Shown piece by piece: positions 43,050-49,363 of a DNA stretch of 49,363 nucleotides. The stretch comes from Actinomycetota bacterium (GTDB taxonomy: Bacteria > Actinomycetota > Acidimicrobiia > Acidimicrobiales > Ilumatobacteraceae): NCBI GenBank assembly GCA_963169665.1, contig CAUJET010000170.1:1-49363 (forward strand). The letters run 5' to 3'. Within the stretch, counting starts at the first letter, position 1. Each line of letters opens with the position of its first letter. The notes beneath the pieces were generated by a model. It was not told the origin of the DNA. It did not search any database and saw nothing but the letters and a program-made list of their open reading frames with translations. The translations under genes were made by a program, and so were the position numbers.

Positions 43050-44316
43050 CTCCCCAGATCTTCTGGTAGTTGGTGCGGTAGTCGCCGATGCCGTCGTAGG
43101 TGACGCCCTCGGCCGGCAGGTTGTGCTCGGCGTCGACGAGCTGCATGCCGATGCCCGAGTCGACCTCCGGCTCGCCCTGGAAGATGCGGTTCAGCGCATC
43201 GACGGTGGCCCAGCCCATCCACGGATACGGCACGGCGACGCACGCGTCCTGGCCGGCATTCGTTCGGATCAGCTCGACGTTCGACGAGAGGCACTCGCCA
43301 CCCATGACCGTCAGATCAGCGGCCCGGCTCGAGCCGGTCACCGCGGCGGCCCCGCCGAGGAGCAACGCCGTGTCGTACGGGAACACCACGATGTTCGCCG
43401 AACCGTGCTGCAGCAACCCGGCCTCGGTCTTCGCCCGCAACTCGGGCCCGTACAGATCGGTGAGGTTGAACGGGACCTCGTTGATCGTGCAGTCCGCACA
43501 CACCTCGTCGAGCGCGGTGTGGAACGCACGGCTGGCGATGGTGACCCCGAGGTAGTCGGGTTCGGTCATCTCGATGATCTCGGCCGAGTCCCCACCGACG
43601 CTGGTGATCCACGCGGCCCGGGCGAGCGCGCTGTCGCGGGTGACCGCGTCGGGACCGCCGGGCACGGCCTGATAGATGCCGCCGTCGAACAGCTTCGGGC
43701 CGCCGACGTCGGGGATGTCGCAGTCGTTGCCCACGACGCCGTAGATGACGACTCCGGCCTCCTTGGCCTGCTCGAGTGCGGCCTGCACCGGCTGGCACTC
43801 GACGATGTTCAGCACGATCGCGTCGGCACCGGCGGCGACGGCCTGGCGGATGCCGTCGTTCCACGTGGTCGGTGAGCCTGCGCCGTCGAACACCGTGGTG
43901 GTCCACCCGAGCAGGTTCCCGGCGTCGGTGACCCCCTGGGAGACGTTGGCGACCGACGGCGATGCCGATGCGAGCGTGATCACCCAGATGGTCTTGCCGG
44001 TCACCGGCGTCGGTGCGCTCGTCGGCAGATCGCGGAACGTGCCGGCGTAGTAGGTCTCGAGCAGCGAGTCGACCGTGACCGCTTCGGTGGTCGGCGTCGC
44101 TGTCGTCTCGCTCTCGGCTGCAGTGGTGTCCGTCGCCTCCGTCGCCTCCGTCGTGGCGGCAGACGGCTCAGCAGCCGCTTCCGTCGTCGCCGTGTCGGCT
44201 GCTGCCGTCGTGGCCGGCGCGCCGGTGGCGCCGGTGGCGTCGCTCGACTCCCCGCACGCCGCCATCGTCATCGCTGTCAACGTGCACAGCGCGATCCCGG
44301 TCTTCCATCGGAACAT
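43042..44316 (-). CDS. RbsB-type substrate-binding lipoprotein
   Basis: The protein is 424 residues. Signal peptide with lipobox TMAAC (Cys21) is followed by a long Thr/Ala/Glu-rich linker to about residue 80. The binding domain shows the periplasmic-binding type 4 pattern: KTIWVITLASASPSVANVSQGVTDAGNLLGW, WNDGIRQAVAAGADAIVLNIVECQPVQAALEQAKEAGVVIYG. The paired cysteines in VCADCTINE and the DCDIP segment may form disulfides outside the cell. ATG 44316 follows GGGGG. The ligand is not necessarily a sugar: neighbours suggest an ester or acid. Confidence 0.85.
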   Translation of the reverse strand: MFRWKTGIALCTLTAMTMAACGESSDATGATGAPATTAAADTATTEAAAEPSAATTEATEATDTTAAESETTATPTTEAVTVDSLLETYYAGTFRDLPTSAPTPVTGKTIWVITLASASPSVANVSQGVTDAGNLLGWTTTVFDGAGSPTTWNDGIRQAVAAGADAIVLNIVECQPVQAALEQAKEAGVVIYGVVGNDCDIPDVGGPKLFDGGIYQAVPGGPDAVTRDSALARAAWITSVGGDSAEIIEMTEPDYLGVTIASRAFHTALDEVCADCTINEVPFNLTDLYGPELRAKTEAGLLQHGSANIVVFPYDTALLLGGAAAVTGSSRAADLTVMGGECLSSNVELIRTNAGQDACVAVPYPWMGWATVDALNRIFQGEPEVDSGIGMQLVDAEHNLPAEGVTYDGIGDYRTNYQKIWGVG

Positions 44317-44342
44317 GTGACCCCCTCGGTCTGGACTTCCCC

Positions 44343-44400
44343 TGTCCCGACGAAGGTACGGAGATGTCGACGGCGGAGATATGTCCCGTCCGGACGAAGA
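44343..44400. promoter_or_regulatory. GTCCCGACG-type repeats upstream of the transporter genes
   Basis: TGTCCCGACGAAGG (44343-44356) and TGTCCCGTCCGGACGAAG (44382-44399) lie in the gap upstream of the binding-protein gene. Related words ACGTCCCGACGGAAC (46118-46132) and TCGTCCCGTCGAGAC (46151-46165) occur in the regulator/operon divergent region. They may be binding sites of the PucR-type regulator; the match is short. Confidence 0.35.
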
Positions 44401-44436
44401 TCGAGACGATCTCCTGTCCGTTCCGGACCACCGATG

Positions 44437-45435
44437 TCACTCGGCCGGGGTGGCACCTCGGGGTGCGAAGCGTGCGGCACCGCGATACGACGCGAGACCG
44501 ACGCCGGGCGCCGCGACCTGCTTGGCGCCGACGGTGTTGCGGAGCACACCGATGCCCGACGCCTCGAGCTCGACGACGTCGCCGGGCTGGATCCAGCGGT
44601 TCAGTTCGAGGCCGCATCCGCCGCCGACCGTGCCGACGGCGAGGAACTCGCCCGGGACCAATGGCTCGGCGTACGACGCCCAGGCGAGCACCTCGGCGAA
44701 GGAGTACCGGCGGCCGGCGCTCGTGCCCCTGGCCCACTCCTCGCCGTTCACCCGGGCGACGAGCTCGATCGCGAACTCGTCGATCTCGTCGATCGTCGTG
44801 AGGCACGGGCCCATCACGTTGCAGAAGTCCTTGCTCTTCGACGGGCCGATCATCATCGACATCTCGAGCATCTGGATGTCGCGAGCGCTGACGTCGTTGA
44901 AGATCGTCACGCCGGCGATGTGGCGGGCCGCCTCGTCGACGCTGAGGTCGACGCCCGTCCCGGCGACGTAGAAGCCGAGCTCGAGCTCGAAGTCGAGCTG
45001 ATCGGAGTACGCCGGCCAGTCGAGCTCTGCGTCGGGCCCGACCACGGTGAACGGGTTGCCCTTGTAACAGATGGGCATCTGCTCGAACGCGGGTGACATC
45101 TTCATGCCCGACCCGGCGGCGTGTTGTTCGTAGGTGAGGTAGTCGCGGATGCGGGGCGGGCGAGGCACGGGGGCCAACAGCCGCACCGCCGAGCGGTCGA
45201 CGAGCGCAGCCGGCCGGGCACCGTTGCCCACACGATCACGCGCTGCGCCGAGCACCTCCCGCATCACCGGCAGCGCTGCGTCCCAGTCGGCGAGGAGCCC
45301 GATCATCGTGTCGGCGAGCAGCGCGGCATCTGGCACGAGTTCGGCCCGACCGGCGACGAGATCGACGATCGTCTCGTCGTCGAGCAGGGCGCCGACCCGC
45401 TCGCTCGAACCGTCGCTGAAGGTGACGAGGCGCAT
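44437..45435 (-). CDS. Fumarylacetoacetate hydrolase (FAH) family protein
   Basis: The protein is 332 residues. The FAH C-terminal metal site is visible: AYSDQLDFELELGFYVAGTG with the Glu-x-Glu pair, IFNDVSARDIQMLEMSMMIGPSKSKDFCNVMGPCL with metal/substrate residues, and GTVGGGCGLELNRWIQPGDVVELEASGIGVLRN at the end. Family members hydrolyse C-C bonds in acylpyruvates or act as hydratases/decarboxylases. The start is 2 bp after the NTF2-like stop. It is followed by a 120-bp gap before the transporter genes. Confidence 0.9.
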   Translation of the reverse strand: MRLVTFSDGSSERVGALLDDETIVDLVAGRAELVPDAALLADTMIGLLADWDAALPVMREVLGAARDRVGNGARPAALVDRSAVRLLAPVPRPPRIRDYLTYEQHAAGSGMKMSPAFEQMPICYKGNPFTVVGPDAELDWPAYSDQLDFELELGFYVAGTGVDLSVDEAARHIAGVTIFNDVSARDIQMLEMSMMIGPSKSKDFCNVMGPCLTTIDEIDEFAIELVARVNGEEWARGTSAGRRYSFAEVLAWASYAEPLVPGEFLAVGTVGGGCGLELNRWIQPGDVVELEASGIGVLRNTVGAKQVAAPGVGLASYRGAARFAPRGATPAE

Positions 45436-45437
45436 GA

Positions 45438-46061
45438 TCAGCCGGCGTGGCGGGCGCGGGCGTCGCCCCAGAGATCCGACGGGGGCATCTGGTAGATCTC
45501 ATCGTCCGCGATCGCGGCGCCGCGGTACACGGCGTCGTGCGGCGCTCGCTGGCCGAGTGCCGGGTGCAGCGGCGGGTAGTCGCGGGTGAGGTTCACGGCG
45601 ACGTGCTCGCGCAATGCCTCCATCGCCGTCTGGCGGTGGAGGATCTTCCAGACGCCGTCACGACGCTCGAACACGTCGAGGTAGCGGCCCTCGCCCTGCT
45701 GATCGATGAAGCGGTCGTCGTCGAGCTGGATGTGGTGCAGCACGTACCACTGACACTCGGCCACGGCACGGTCACCGTCGATCTCGATGATCGGGTTGGT
45801 GATCGAGTGCTGCGAGTTCGGGATCTCGCGCAGCAACGGGATCACGTAGTCGGCGAACTCGTGCGCGTTGCCGTTCCAGAACCAGTGGCAGTCGGTGGCG
45901 TCGGGCCAGTAGCACGACTTGAACAGCTCGATGTCGCCACGGTCGGCGCCGCGGGCGTAGCGGTACATCACGTCACGGATGGCTTCCTGGGCTTCGAGCC
46001 GTTCCAGGCGTGCCACCAGGCCAGCGATCATCTCCGACGTTGCTTCCGTTTGTGCGGTCAT
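45438..46061 (-). CDS. SnoaL/NTF2-like protein, first gene of the catabolic operon
   Basis: The protein is 207 residues. After a short N-terminal coil (ARLERLEAQ) comes EAIRDVMYRYARGADRGDIELFKSCYWPDATDCHWFWNGNAHEFADYV, the classical SnoaL_4 start, then WYVLHHIQLDDDRFIDQQGEGRYLDVFERRDGVWKILHRQTAMEAL. Such proteins occur beside aromatic- and steroid-catabolic enzymes as isomerase/dehydratase or ring-hydroxylase-like small subunits. ATG 46061 has a GGGGG site. Divergent from the PucR-type regulator, sharing a 122-bp control region. Confidence 0.85.
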   Translation of the reverse strand: MTAQTEATSEMIAGLVARLERLEAQEAIRDVMYRYARGADRGDIELFKSCYWPDATDCHWFWNGNAHEFADYVIPLLREIPNSQHSITNPIIEIDGDRAVAECQWYVLHHIQLDDDRFIDQQGEGRYLDVFERRDGVWKILHRQTAMEALREHVAVNLTRDYPPLHPALGQRAPHDAVYRGAAIADDEIYQMPPSDLWGDARARHAG

Positions 46062-46117
46062 GTGTCCCCCTCGAACGAACCGAGCTTCGACCGTAAACGA
46101 ATCGACCGCGTCTGGCT

Positions 46118-46165
46118 ACGTCCCGACGGAACGAACCTCCACCCCTATGCTCGTCCCGTCGAGAC
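46118..46165. promoter_or_regulatory. GTCCCGACG-type repeats in the regulator-operon divergent region
   Basis: ACGTCCCGACGGAAC (46118-46132) and TCGTCCCGTCGAGAC (46151-46165) share CGTCCCG-(A/T)-CG and sit in the 122-bp region between the PucR-type gene and the catabolic operon. Similar words lie before the transporter genes at 44343 and 44382. Confidence 0.35.
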
Positions 46166-46183
46166 AAGGCACCCGGGGGTCCC

Positions 46184-47893
46184 ATGGCAGCCAGAACACG
46201 CACCGTGAAGGCCACTGCGGACCAGAACGGACGAACGGCCGGATCGGCGTTCGAGGCCCTGTTCCACATCGGCGCACAGATCCAGGCCAAAGAGATCGAC
46301 CTCGACGACGTGCTCACCACCATCGTCGAACAGGCGACCACCCTCGTGGCCGCCGACGTGTCATGGCTGGCGCTGCTCGACGAGGCGCAGCAGAGCATCG
46401 CCGTGCGAACGATCCATGGACATCTGACCCCGGCGATGGAGACGATGTCGGTGCCGCTCGGCAAGGGCGTCGGTGGCGTCGCACTGCAACGCCACGAGAC
46501 CGTCGTCGTCGACGACTACGACACGTTCGCCCAGAACACCACCGCCGCGATCCGACGGGCCATCCACGACGAGGGCATCGTGTCGATGATCGGTGCGCCA
46601 CTGTTCCGCGAGGAGCGACTGATCGGCGTGCTCTACGTCGGCCAGCGGACCAGCCGCACGTTCGATCACGACGAGCCGATGCTGGTGTCGGCGCTGGCCG
46701 GGCAGGCTGCGATCGCGATCGAGAACGGTCGGCTGCTGCAACAGCTCGACACCAAGAACCGGATGCTCGAACACACAGCGTCGATCCACGATCGGCTGAC
46801 GTCGGTCGCCCTTCGCGATGCCGGTGTCGACGGGATCGCCAACGAACTGGCCGATCTGGTCGGCCGACCCATCTGGCTGTTCCAGGACCTCACCGGGCCG
46901 GCGGCCCAGCGATACGGACGCGACGAGCCGGGCGAGCCGGTGGATCCGGCGACGGCGCAGCGCGTGCCGATCCTGGCCGGCGAGACCGAGTTCGGCTCGC
47001 TCGCGGTGGAAGGCAGCGACCCGCTCAGCGAGCTCGACCGCCGAGCGCTCGAGCAGGGCGCGGTCGCGCTCGCCGTCGAACTCCTCCGCCAACGCGCCCG
47101 CCAGGAGGTCGAGTGGCGGCTCGGCGGCGAACTGCTCGGCACGCTGCTGTCGGCCACCGGCCCGGTCGACGCACGGCTCGCGGCCCGCGCTGCGCGTTTC
47201 GGGCTCGACCTCCGCCAACCGCACACCGTGATCGTGCTCGAATCCGTCGGCGACGAACCGCTCGACCTTGCCGACGTGCAGGACACGCTGCGACGGGCCA
47301 CCTACGCCAGCGGCACCCGACGCGGTGCGGTGCTGGTCGCCGCCACCGGCGTCGAGCACATCGCGATCACGATCCCGGCCGAACCCGCGTCACTCGCACC
47401 CCGGCTCGTCGCACTCCTCGACGAACCCGGGAGCCCGACGCACGGCCGGTTCGTCACCGGCATCAGCCGCCCGCTGCGCGACCTCGCCGCGGCGCACCGC
47501 GAAGCGATGGCGTGCGTCCGCTTCGCACGCCTGTCGAACACACCCGGGAAGTCGATCGCCGCCAGCGACCTGGGCGCGATGCGCTTCCTGTTCGCGCTCG
47601 ACGACCCTGCACCGGTGCGCGAGTACGTGAGCGAGCAACTGGGCGTGCTCCTCGACCACGAGGCCGGCACGGACGCACCGCTGTTCGCCACGCTCAGGGC
47701 CTACCTCGCCGCGTCGGGCCACCACCCGAGCATCGCGTCCGCATGCCACATCCACACGAGCACCGTGAAGTACCGCATCTCGCGCCTCGAGACCCTGCTC
47801 GGCCGCAAACTCACCGACCCCACCACCCGATTCGAACTGCAGCTGGCGATCGCCCTGCTCGACTTCCTCTGGGCCGTCGGCCTCAGCACCTGA
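46184..47893 (+). CDS. PucR-type transcriptional regulator with N-terminal GAF domain
   Basis: The protein is 569 residues. A GAF domain lies at about 25-185 (LFHIGAQIQAKEIDLDDVLTTIVEQATTLVAADVSWLALLD... GAPLFREERLIGVLYVGQRTSRTFDHDEPMLVSALAGQAAIAIEN). A middle GGDEF-like region is at about 330-450. A C-terminal PucR helix-turn-helix lies near 500-560 (LFATLRAYLAASGHHPSIASACHIHTSTVKYRISRLETLLG). Such regulators activate nearby catabolic genes when a small ligand binds. It is divergent from the catabolic operon and its ATG is preceded by GGGGG. Confidence 0.88.
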   Translation: MAARTRTVKATADQNGRTAGSAFEALFHIGAQIQAKEIDLDDVLTTIVEQATTLVAADVSWLALLDEAQQSIAVRTIHGHLTPAMETMSVPLGKGVGGVALQRHETVVVDDYDTFAQNTTAAIRRAIHDEGIVSMIGAPLFREERLIGVLYVGQRTSRTFDHDEPMLVSALAGQAAIAIENGRLLQQLDTKNRMLEHTASIHDRLTSVALRDAGVDGIANELADLVGRPIWLFQDLTGPAAQRYGRDEPGEPVDPATAQRVPILAGETEFGSLAVEGSDPLSELDRRALEQGAVALAVELLRQRARQEVEWRLGGELLGTLLSATGPVDARLAARAARFGLDLRQPHTVIVLESVGDEPLDLADVQDTLRRATYASGTRRGAVLVAATGVEHIAITIPAEPASLAPRLVALLDEPGSPTHGRFVTGISRPLRDLAAAHREAMACVRFARLSNTPGKSIAASDLGAMRFLFALDDPAPVREYVSEQLGVLLDHEAGTDAPLFATLRAYLAASGHHPSIASACHIHTSTVKYRISRLETLLGRKLTDPTTRFELQLAIALLDFLWAVGLST

Positions 47894-47921
47894 CCCTGCA
47901 ACGCTTCCGAAAAGACGAAAG

Positions 47922-47947
47922 AACCCCAGGTCGTCTGACCTGGGGTT
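47922..47947 (-). terminator. Hairpin of att-like site 3 (tRNA-type terminator)
   Basis: AACCCCAGGTC (47922-47932), loop GTCT, GACCTGGGGTT (47937-47947) form an 11-bp stem identical to that of site 1. On the minus strand a T-rich stretch (TTTCGTCTTTTCGG) follows. It can also end the PucR gene transcript, whose stop is 28 bp away. Confidence 0.7.
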
Positions 47948-47953
47948 GTGTCG

Positions 47954-47998
47954 TGGAGCTGAGGGGAATTGAACCCCTGACCTCTTCCATGCCATGGA
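47954..47998 (-). repeat. tRNA-Ala(GGC) 3' fragment, site 3 (att of the adjacent integrase)
   Basis: On the minus strand the fragment starts TCCATGGCATGGAAGAGGTC, continues through a perfect T arm (GGGG-TTCAATT-CCCC) and ends TCAGCTCCA. Loop ATGGCAT with stem TTCC/GGAA corresponds to the anticodon arm of tRNA-Ala(GGC), as in E. coli alaW. To the right the match stops in the anticodon stem, so the D arm and 5' acceptor are missing. It is the best preserved of the three copies. Confidence 0.82.
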
Positions 47999-48015
47999 CC
48001 ATCAACAGCCATCAC

Positions 48016-48094
48016 CACGTTCGCTGACGTTCGTCAACGTCCGCTTGAGCTGGGTGTTCGTTCGCTGACGTTCGTGGACGTTCGCCGACGTTCA
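48016..48094. repeat. ACGTTCG-N3 direct repeats upstream of the integrase (arm-type sites)
   Basis: Two groups are seen: ACGTTCG-CTG-ACGTTCG-TCA-ACGTCCG (48018-48042) and, after GAGCTGG, GTTCGTTCG-CTG-ACGTTCG-TGG-ACGTTCG-CCG-ACGTTC (48056-48093). Copies follow at exactly 10-bp steps. Such helically phased repeats beside attP are typical arm-binding sites for the N-terminal domain of tyrosine integrases. Confidence 0.68.
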
Positions 48095-48168
48095 ACACCT
48101 GTAGGTCCCCCAGTAGGTCCCCGCCCCTGATAACCTCTCCCAGCACGTTCATCTGCGAGGGGGCTGCT

Positions 48169-49362
48169 GTGGCGGACACGCAACCATCATCGACCCGCAA
48201 CCGGGTCCGAGGCAACGGCGAAGGCACCGTCTTCTACGACACCGACAAAGGCCGATGGATCGCACGCGTCACCATCGACGGCGTCCGTCGCAAGAAGACC
48301 GCCGCGACCGAAGCCCAAGCGAAACGGCTGCTGCGCGATCTGCTTCGCGATGCTGATGAAGGCGCTACCCCGACCCAGGGAAACATCACCGTCCGACAGT
48401 TGCTCGAGGACTGGTCCACCAACGCACTCCCCTCCCGCAACCTCGCCCCGCGCACCATCGAGATCAACCAATGGGCCGTGACGAAGCTGATCGAGATGAT
48501 CGGCTCCAAACGCCTCCGATCGTTGAGCGCATCCGAGGTCGAGAAAGCGTTCCGTGAGGGCGGCTACTCCCGTGAGTCGTACATCAAGATCCGCTCGATC
48601 CTCGGCAAAGCACTCGACTACGCGATGCGTCGCAAGCTCGTCACCTCCAACATCGCCCGGCATGTCGAGCTCCCCGCCGAAGCAGCCCGAACCGAACCCG
48701 GCCGAGCGCTCACCATCGAACAAGCCAAGACCCTCCTCGCGCACGCGGAGACTCGGCGGCTGTACCCGGTGTGGTTGATCATGCTCACCCTCGGCCTCCG
48801 ACCCGGCGAAGCCACCGGACTCACCTGGCACGACATCGATCTCGACCAAGGCGTCATCCACATCCGCCGCTCCCTCAAACTCGAAGGCGGGAAACTCAAC
48901 GTCGACGAACACCTGAAGACGAGACGCTCACGACGGTCCCTTGCCGCTCCACCCGTCGTGATCGACGCCCTCCGAACACAACGCCAGCGACAAGCCAAGG
49001 AATGGGCTCGAAGGAGCCTCCGACCGCCCGGGTCGGATGATCTCGTGTTCACCACGACCGAAGCCACCCCGATCAACCCATCGAACCTTCGCCGACAATT
49101 CGCTCGCCTGACGAAGGACGCGGGGCTCGGGACCTGGCACCCACACGAACTCCGACACTCCGCAGCAAGCATCCTCTCCGCCGCCGGCGTCCCCCTCGAA
49201 CACATCGCCGACACCCTCGGACACGACGGCACCCGCATGACCGCACTCGTCTACCGACACGCCATCACCCCCACCATCACCACACCCAACATCATGGGCA
49301 ACATCCTCAGCAACGACGGCGGCACGCCAGCACCCGGCCCGCCAGGCGCCAGTCAGAGCTGA
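48169..49362 (+). CDS. Tyrosine-type site-specific integrase
   Basis: The protein is 397 residues from GTG 48169, with GAGGGGG about 7 nt upstream. An N-terminal arm-binding domain (about 12-60, NGEGTVFYDTDKGRWIARVTIDGVRRKKTAATEAQAKRLL), a core-binding domain (about 72-170) and a catalytic domain (about 185-370) carry Arg211 (LGLRPGEA), His326 and Arg329 (HELRHS), His352 (LGHDG) and the nucleophile Tyr362 (LVYRH). All catalytic residues are present, so it should be active. It resembles integrases of actinobacterial phages and ICEs that use tRNA genes. Its neighbour att site is a tRNA-Ala 3' end. Confidence 0.93.
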   Translation: MADTQPSSTRNRVRGNGEGTVFYDTDKGRWIARVTIDGVRRKKTAATEAQAKRLLRDLLRDADEGATPTQGNITVRQLLEDWSTNALPSRNLAPRTIEINQWAVTKLIEMIGSKRLRSLSASEVEKAFREGGYSRESYIKIRSILGKALDYAMRRKLVTSNIARHVELPAEAARTEPGRALTIEQAKTLLAHAETRRLYPVWLIMLTLGLRPGEATGLTWHDIDLDQGVIHIRRSLKLEGGKLNVDEHLKTRRSRRSLAAPPVVIDALRTQRQRQAKEWARRSLRPPGSDDLVFTTTEATPINPSNLRRQFARLTKDAGLGTWHPHELRHSAASILSAAGVPLEHIADTLGHDGTRMTALVYRHAITPTITTPNIMGNILSNDGGTPAPGPPGASQS

Positions 49363-49363
49363 T

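Larger units (their letters stand above)
36073..47953. mobile_element. Inferred cargo segment B (catabolic) between att-like sites 2 and 3
   Basis: The segment runs from site 2 to site 3 and is filled by one divergent regulator and an eight-gene catabolic operon, with hardly any unused DNA at either end: the thiolase stop is about 80 bp from site 2 and the regulator stop is 28 bp from the site 3 hairpin. No integrase is inside. I infer acquisition as a unit through tRNA-Ala-directed insertion; the exact history cannot be shown from one sequence. Confidence 0.45.
47954..49363. mobile_element. Left end of an integrative element (incomplete in window)
   Basis: A tRNA-Ala 3' fragment, ACGTTCG repeats and a tyrosine integrase gene lie in this order within 1.4 kb. 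If the tRNA (minus strand) was invaded at its 3' end, the displaced fragment marks the left end and the intact tRNA-Ala(GGC) should lie to the right of the window, with the element between. Confidence 0.5.

Noticed and set aside
36253..47893. Classing the catabolic operon as a sugar-utilisation locus because of Rbs-type transporter genes
   Set aside because: No sugar kinase, isomerase or aldolase is present; esterase, CoA ligase and thiolase point to an acid or ester instead.
47390..47995. Open frames beginning MAWKRSGVQF or similar near 28.5, 36.1 and 48.0 kb
   Set aside because: These N termini are the translation of the tRNA-Ala 3' fragments; the rest runs antisense to real genes or through non-coding DNA.
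48016..48094. A CRISPR array at the ACGTTCG repeats
   Set aside because: Repeat unit is only 7 bp with 3-bp spacers and no cas genes are present; helically phased protein-binding sites fit better.

Overview
The window is GC-rich bacterial DNA with short intergenic gaps, many GTG/TTG starts and many 4-bp stop/start overlaps (ATGA, GTGA, TTGA). Gene content (BTAD and LuxR-type giant regulators, TIGR03086-like protein, RR-HK-GerMN lipoprotein operon, Thr/Ala-rich lipoprotein linkers, no TonB-type outer membrane parts) suggests an actinobacterium, perhaps an Acidimicrobiia/Ilumatobacter-like lineage. The phylum is a fairly safe inference; the genus is a guess.

Region 0-28.4 kb looks like ordinary chromosome. 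It holds a transglutaminase-like protein, a CitE-like lyase, a four-gene FecCD/BtuCDF-type ABC uptake operon with a possible cobalamin riboswitch in its leader, a MarR-MFS pair, a DHA2-like exporter with a thioesterase, an FMN reductase, a CBS protein, an SDR/NTF2 pair, a TIGR03086-like protein, a STAS-like/USP/two-component/GerMN lipoprotein cluster, a STAS protein with an unknown partner, a divergent agmatine-to-putrescine module (aguB / aguA-tetR) with twin palindromes between the divergent genes, a PEP-mutase-like enzyme, a GNAT gene broken by one in-frame amber codon, an orphan solute-binding lipoprotein, a DoxX protein and a BTAD regulator.

Region 28.4-49.4 kb is accessory and organised by three copies of one composite site (about 28.40, 36.07 and 47.92 kb). 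Each copy has the 3' end of a tRNA-Ala(GGC)-like gene on the minus strand, followed by direct repeats of the form ACGTTCG-N3. A tyrosine integrase follows the third and best-preserved copy. No full tRNA is present. I read these as att sites of successive insertions. They delimit cargo segment A (28.5-36.07 kb), which has a STAND/LuxR regulator, SnoaL and SRPBCC proteins, membrane proteins and lipoproteins including a cupredoxin-like one, and cargo segment B (36.1-47.9 kb). In segment A four promoter regions carry the same directional 22-bp motif, which I did not see elsewhere in the window.

Segment B is one coherent catabolic unit: a PucR-type regulator divergent from an eight-gene operon (NTF2-like protein, FAH-family enzyme, RbsB/RbsA/RbsC-type importer, acyl-CoA synthetase, carboxylesterase, SCP-x-type thiolase). 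The likely logic is import of a small ligand, ester hydrolysis, CoA activation and thiolytic cleavage; the substrate is unknown. All calls come from reading the sequence alone; no searches were run.
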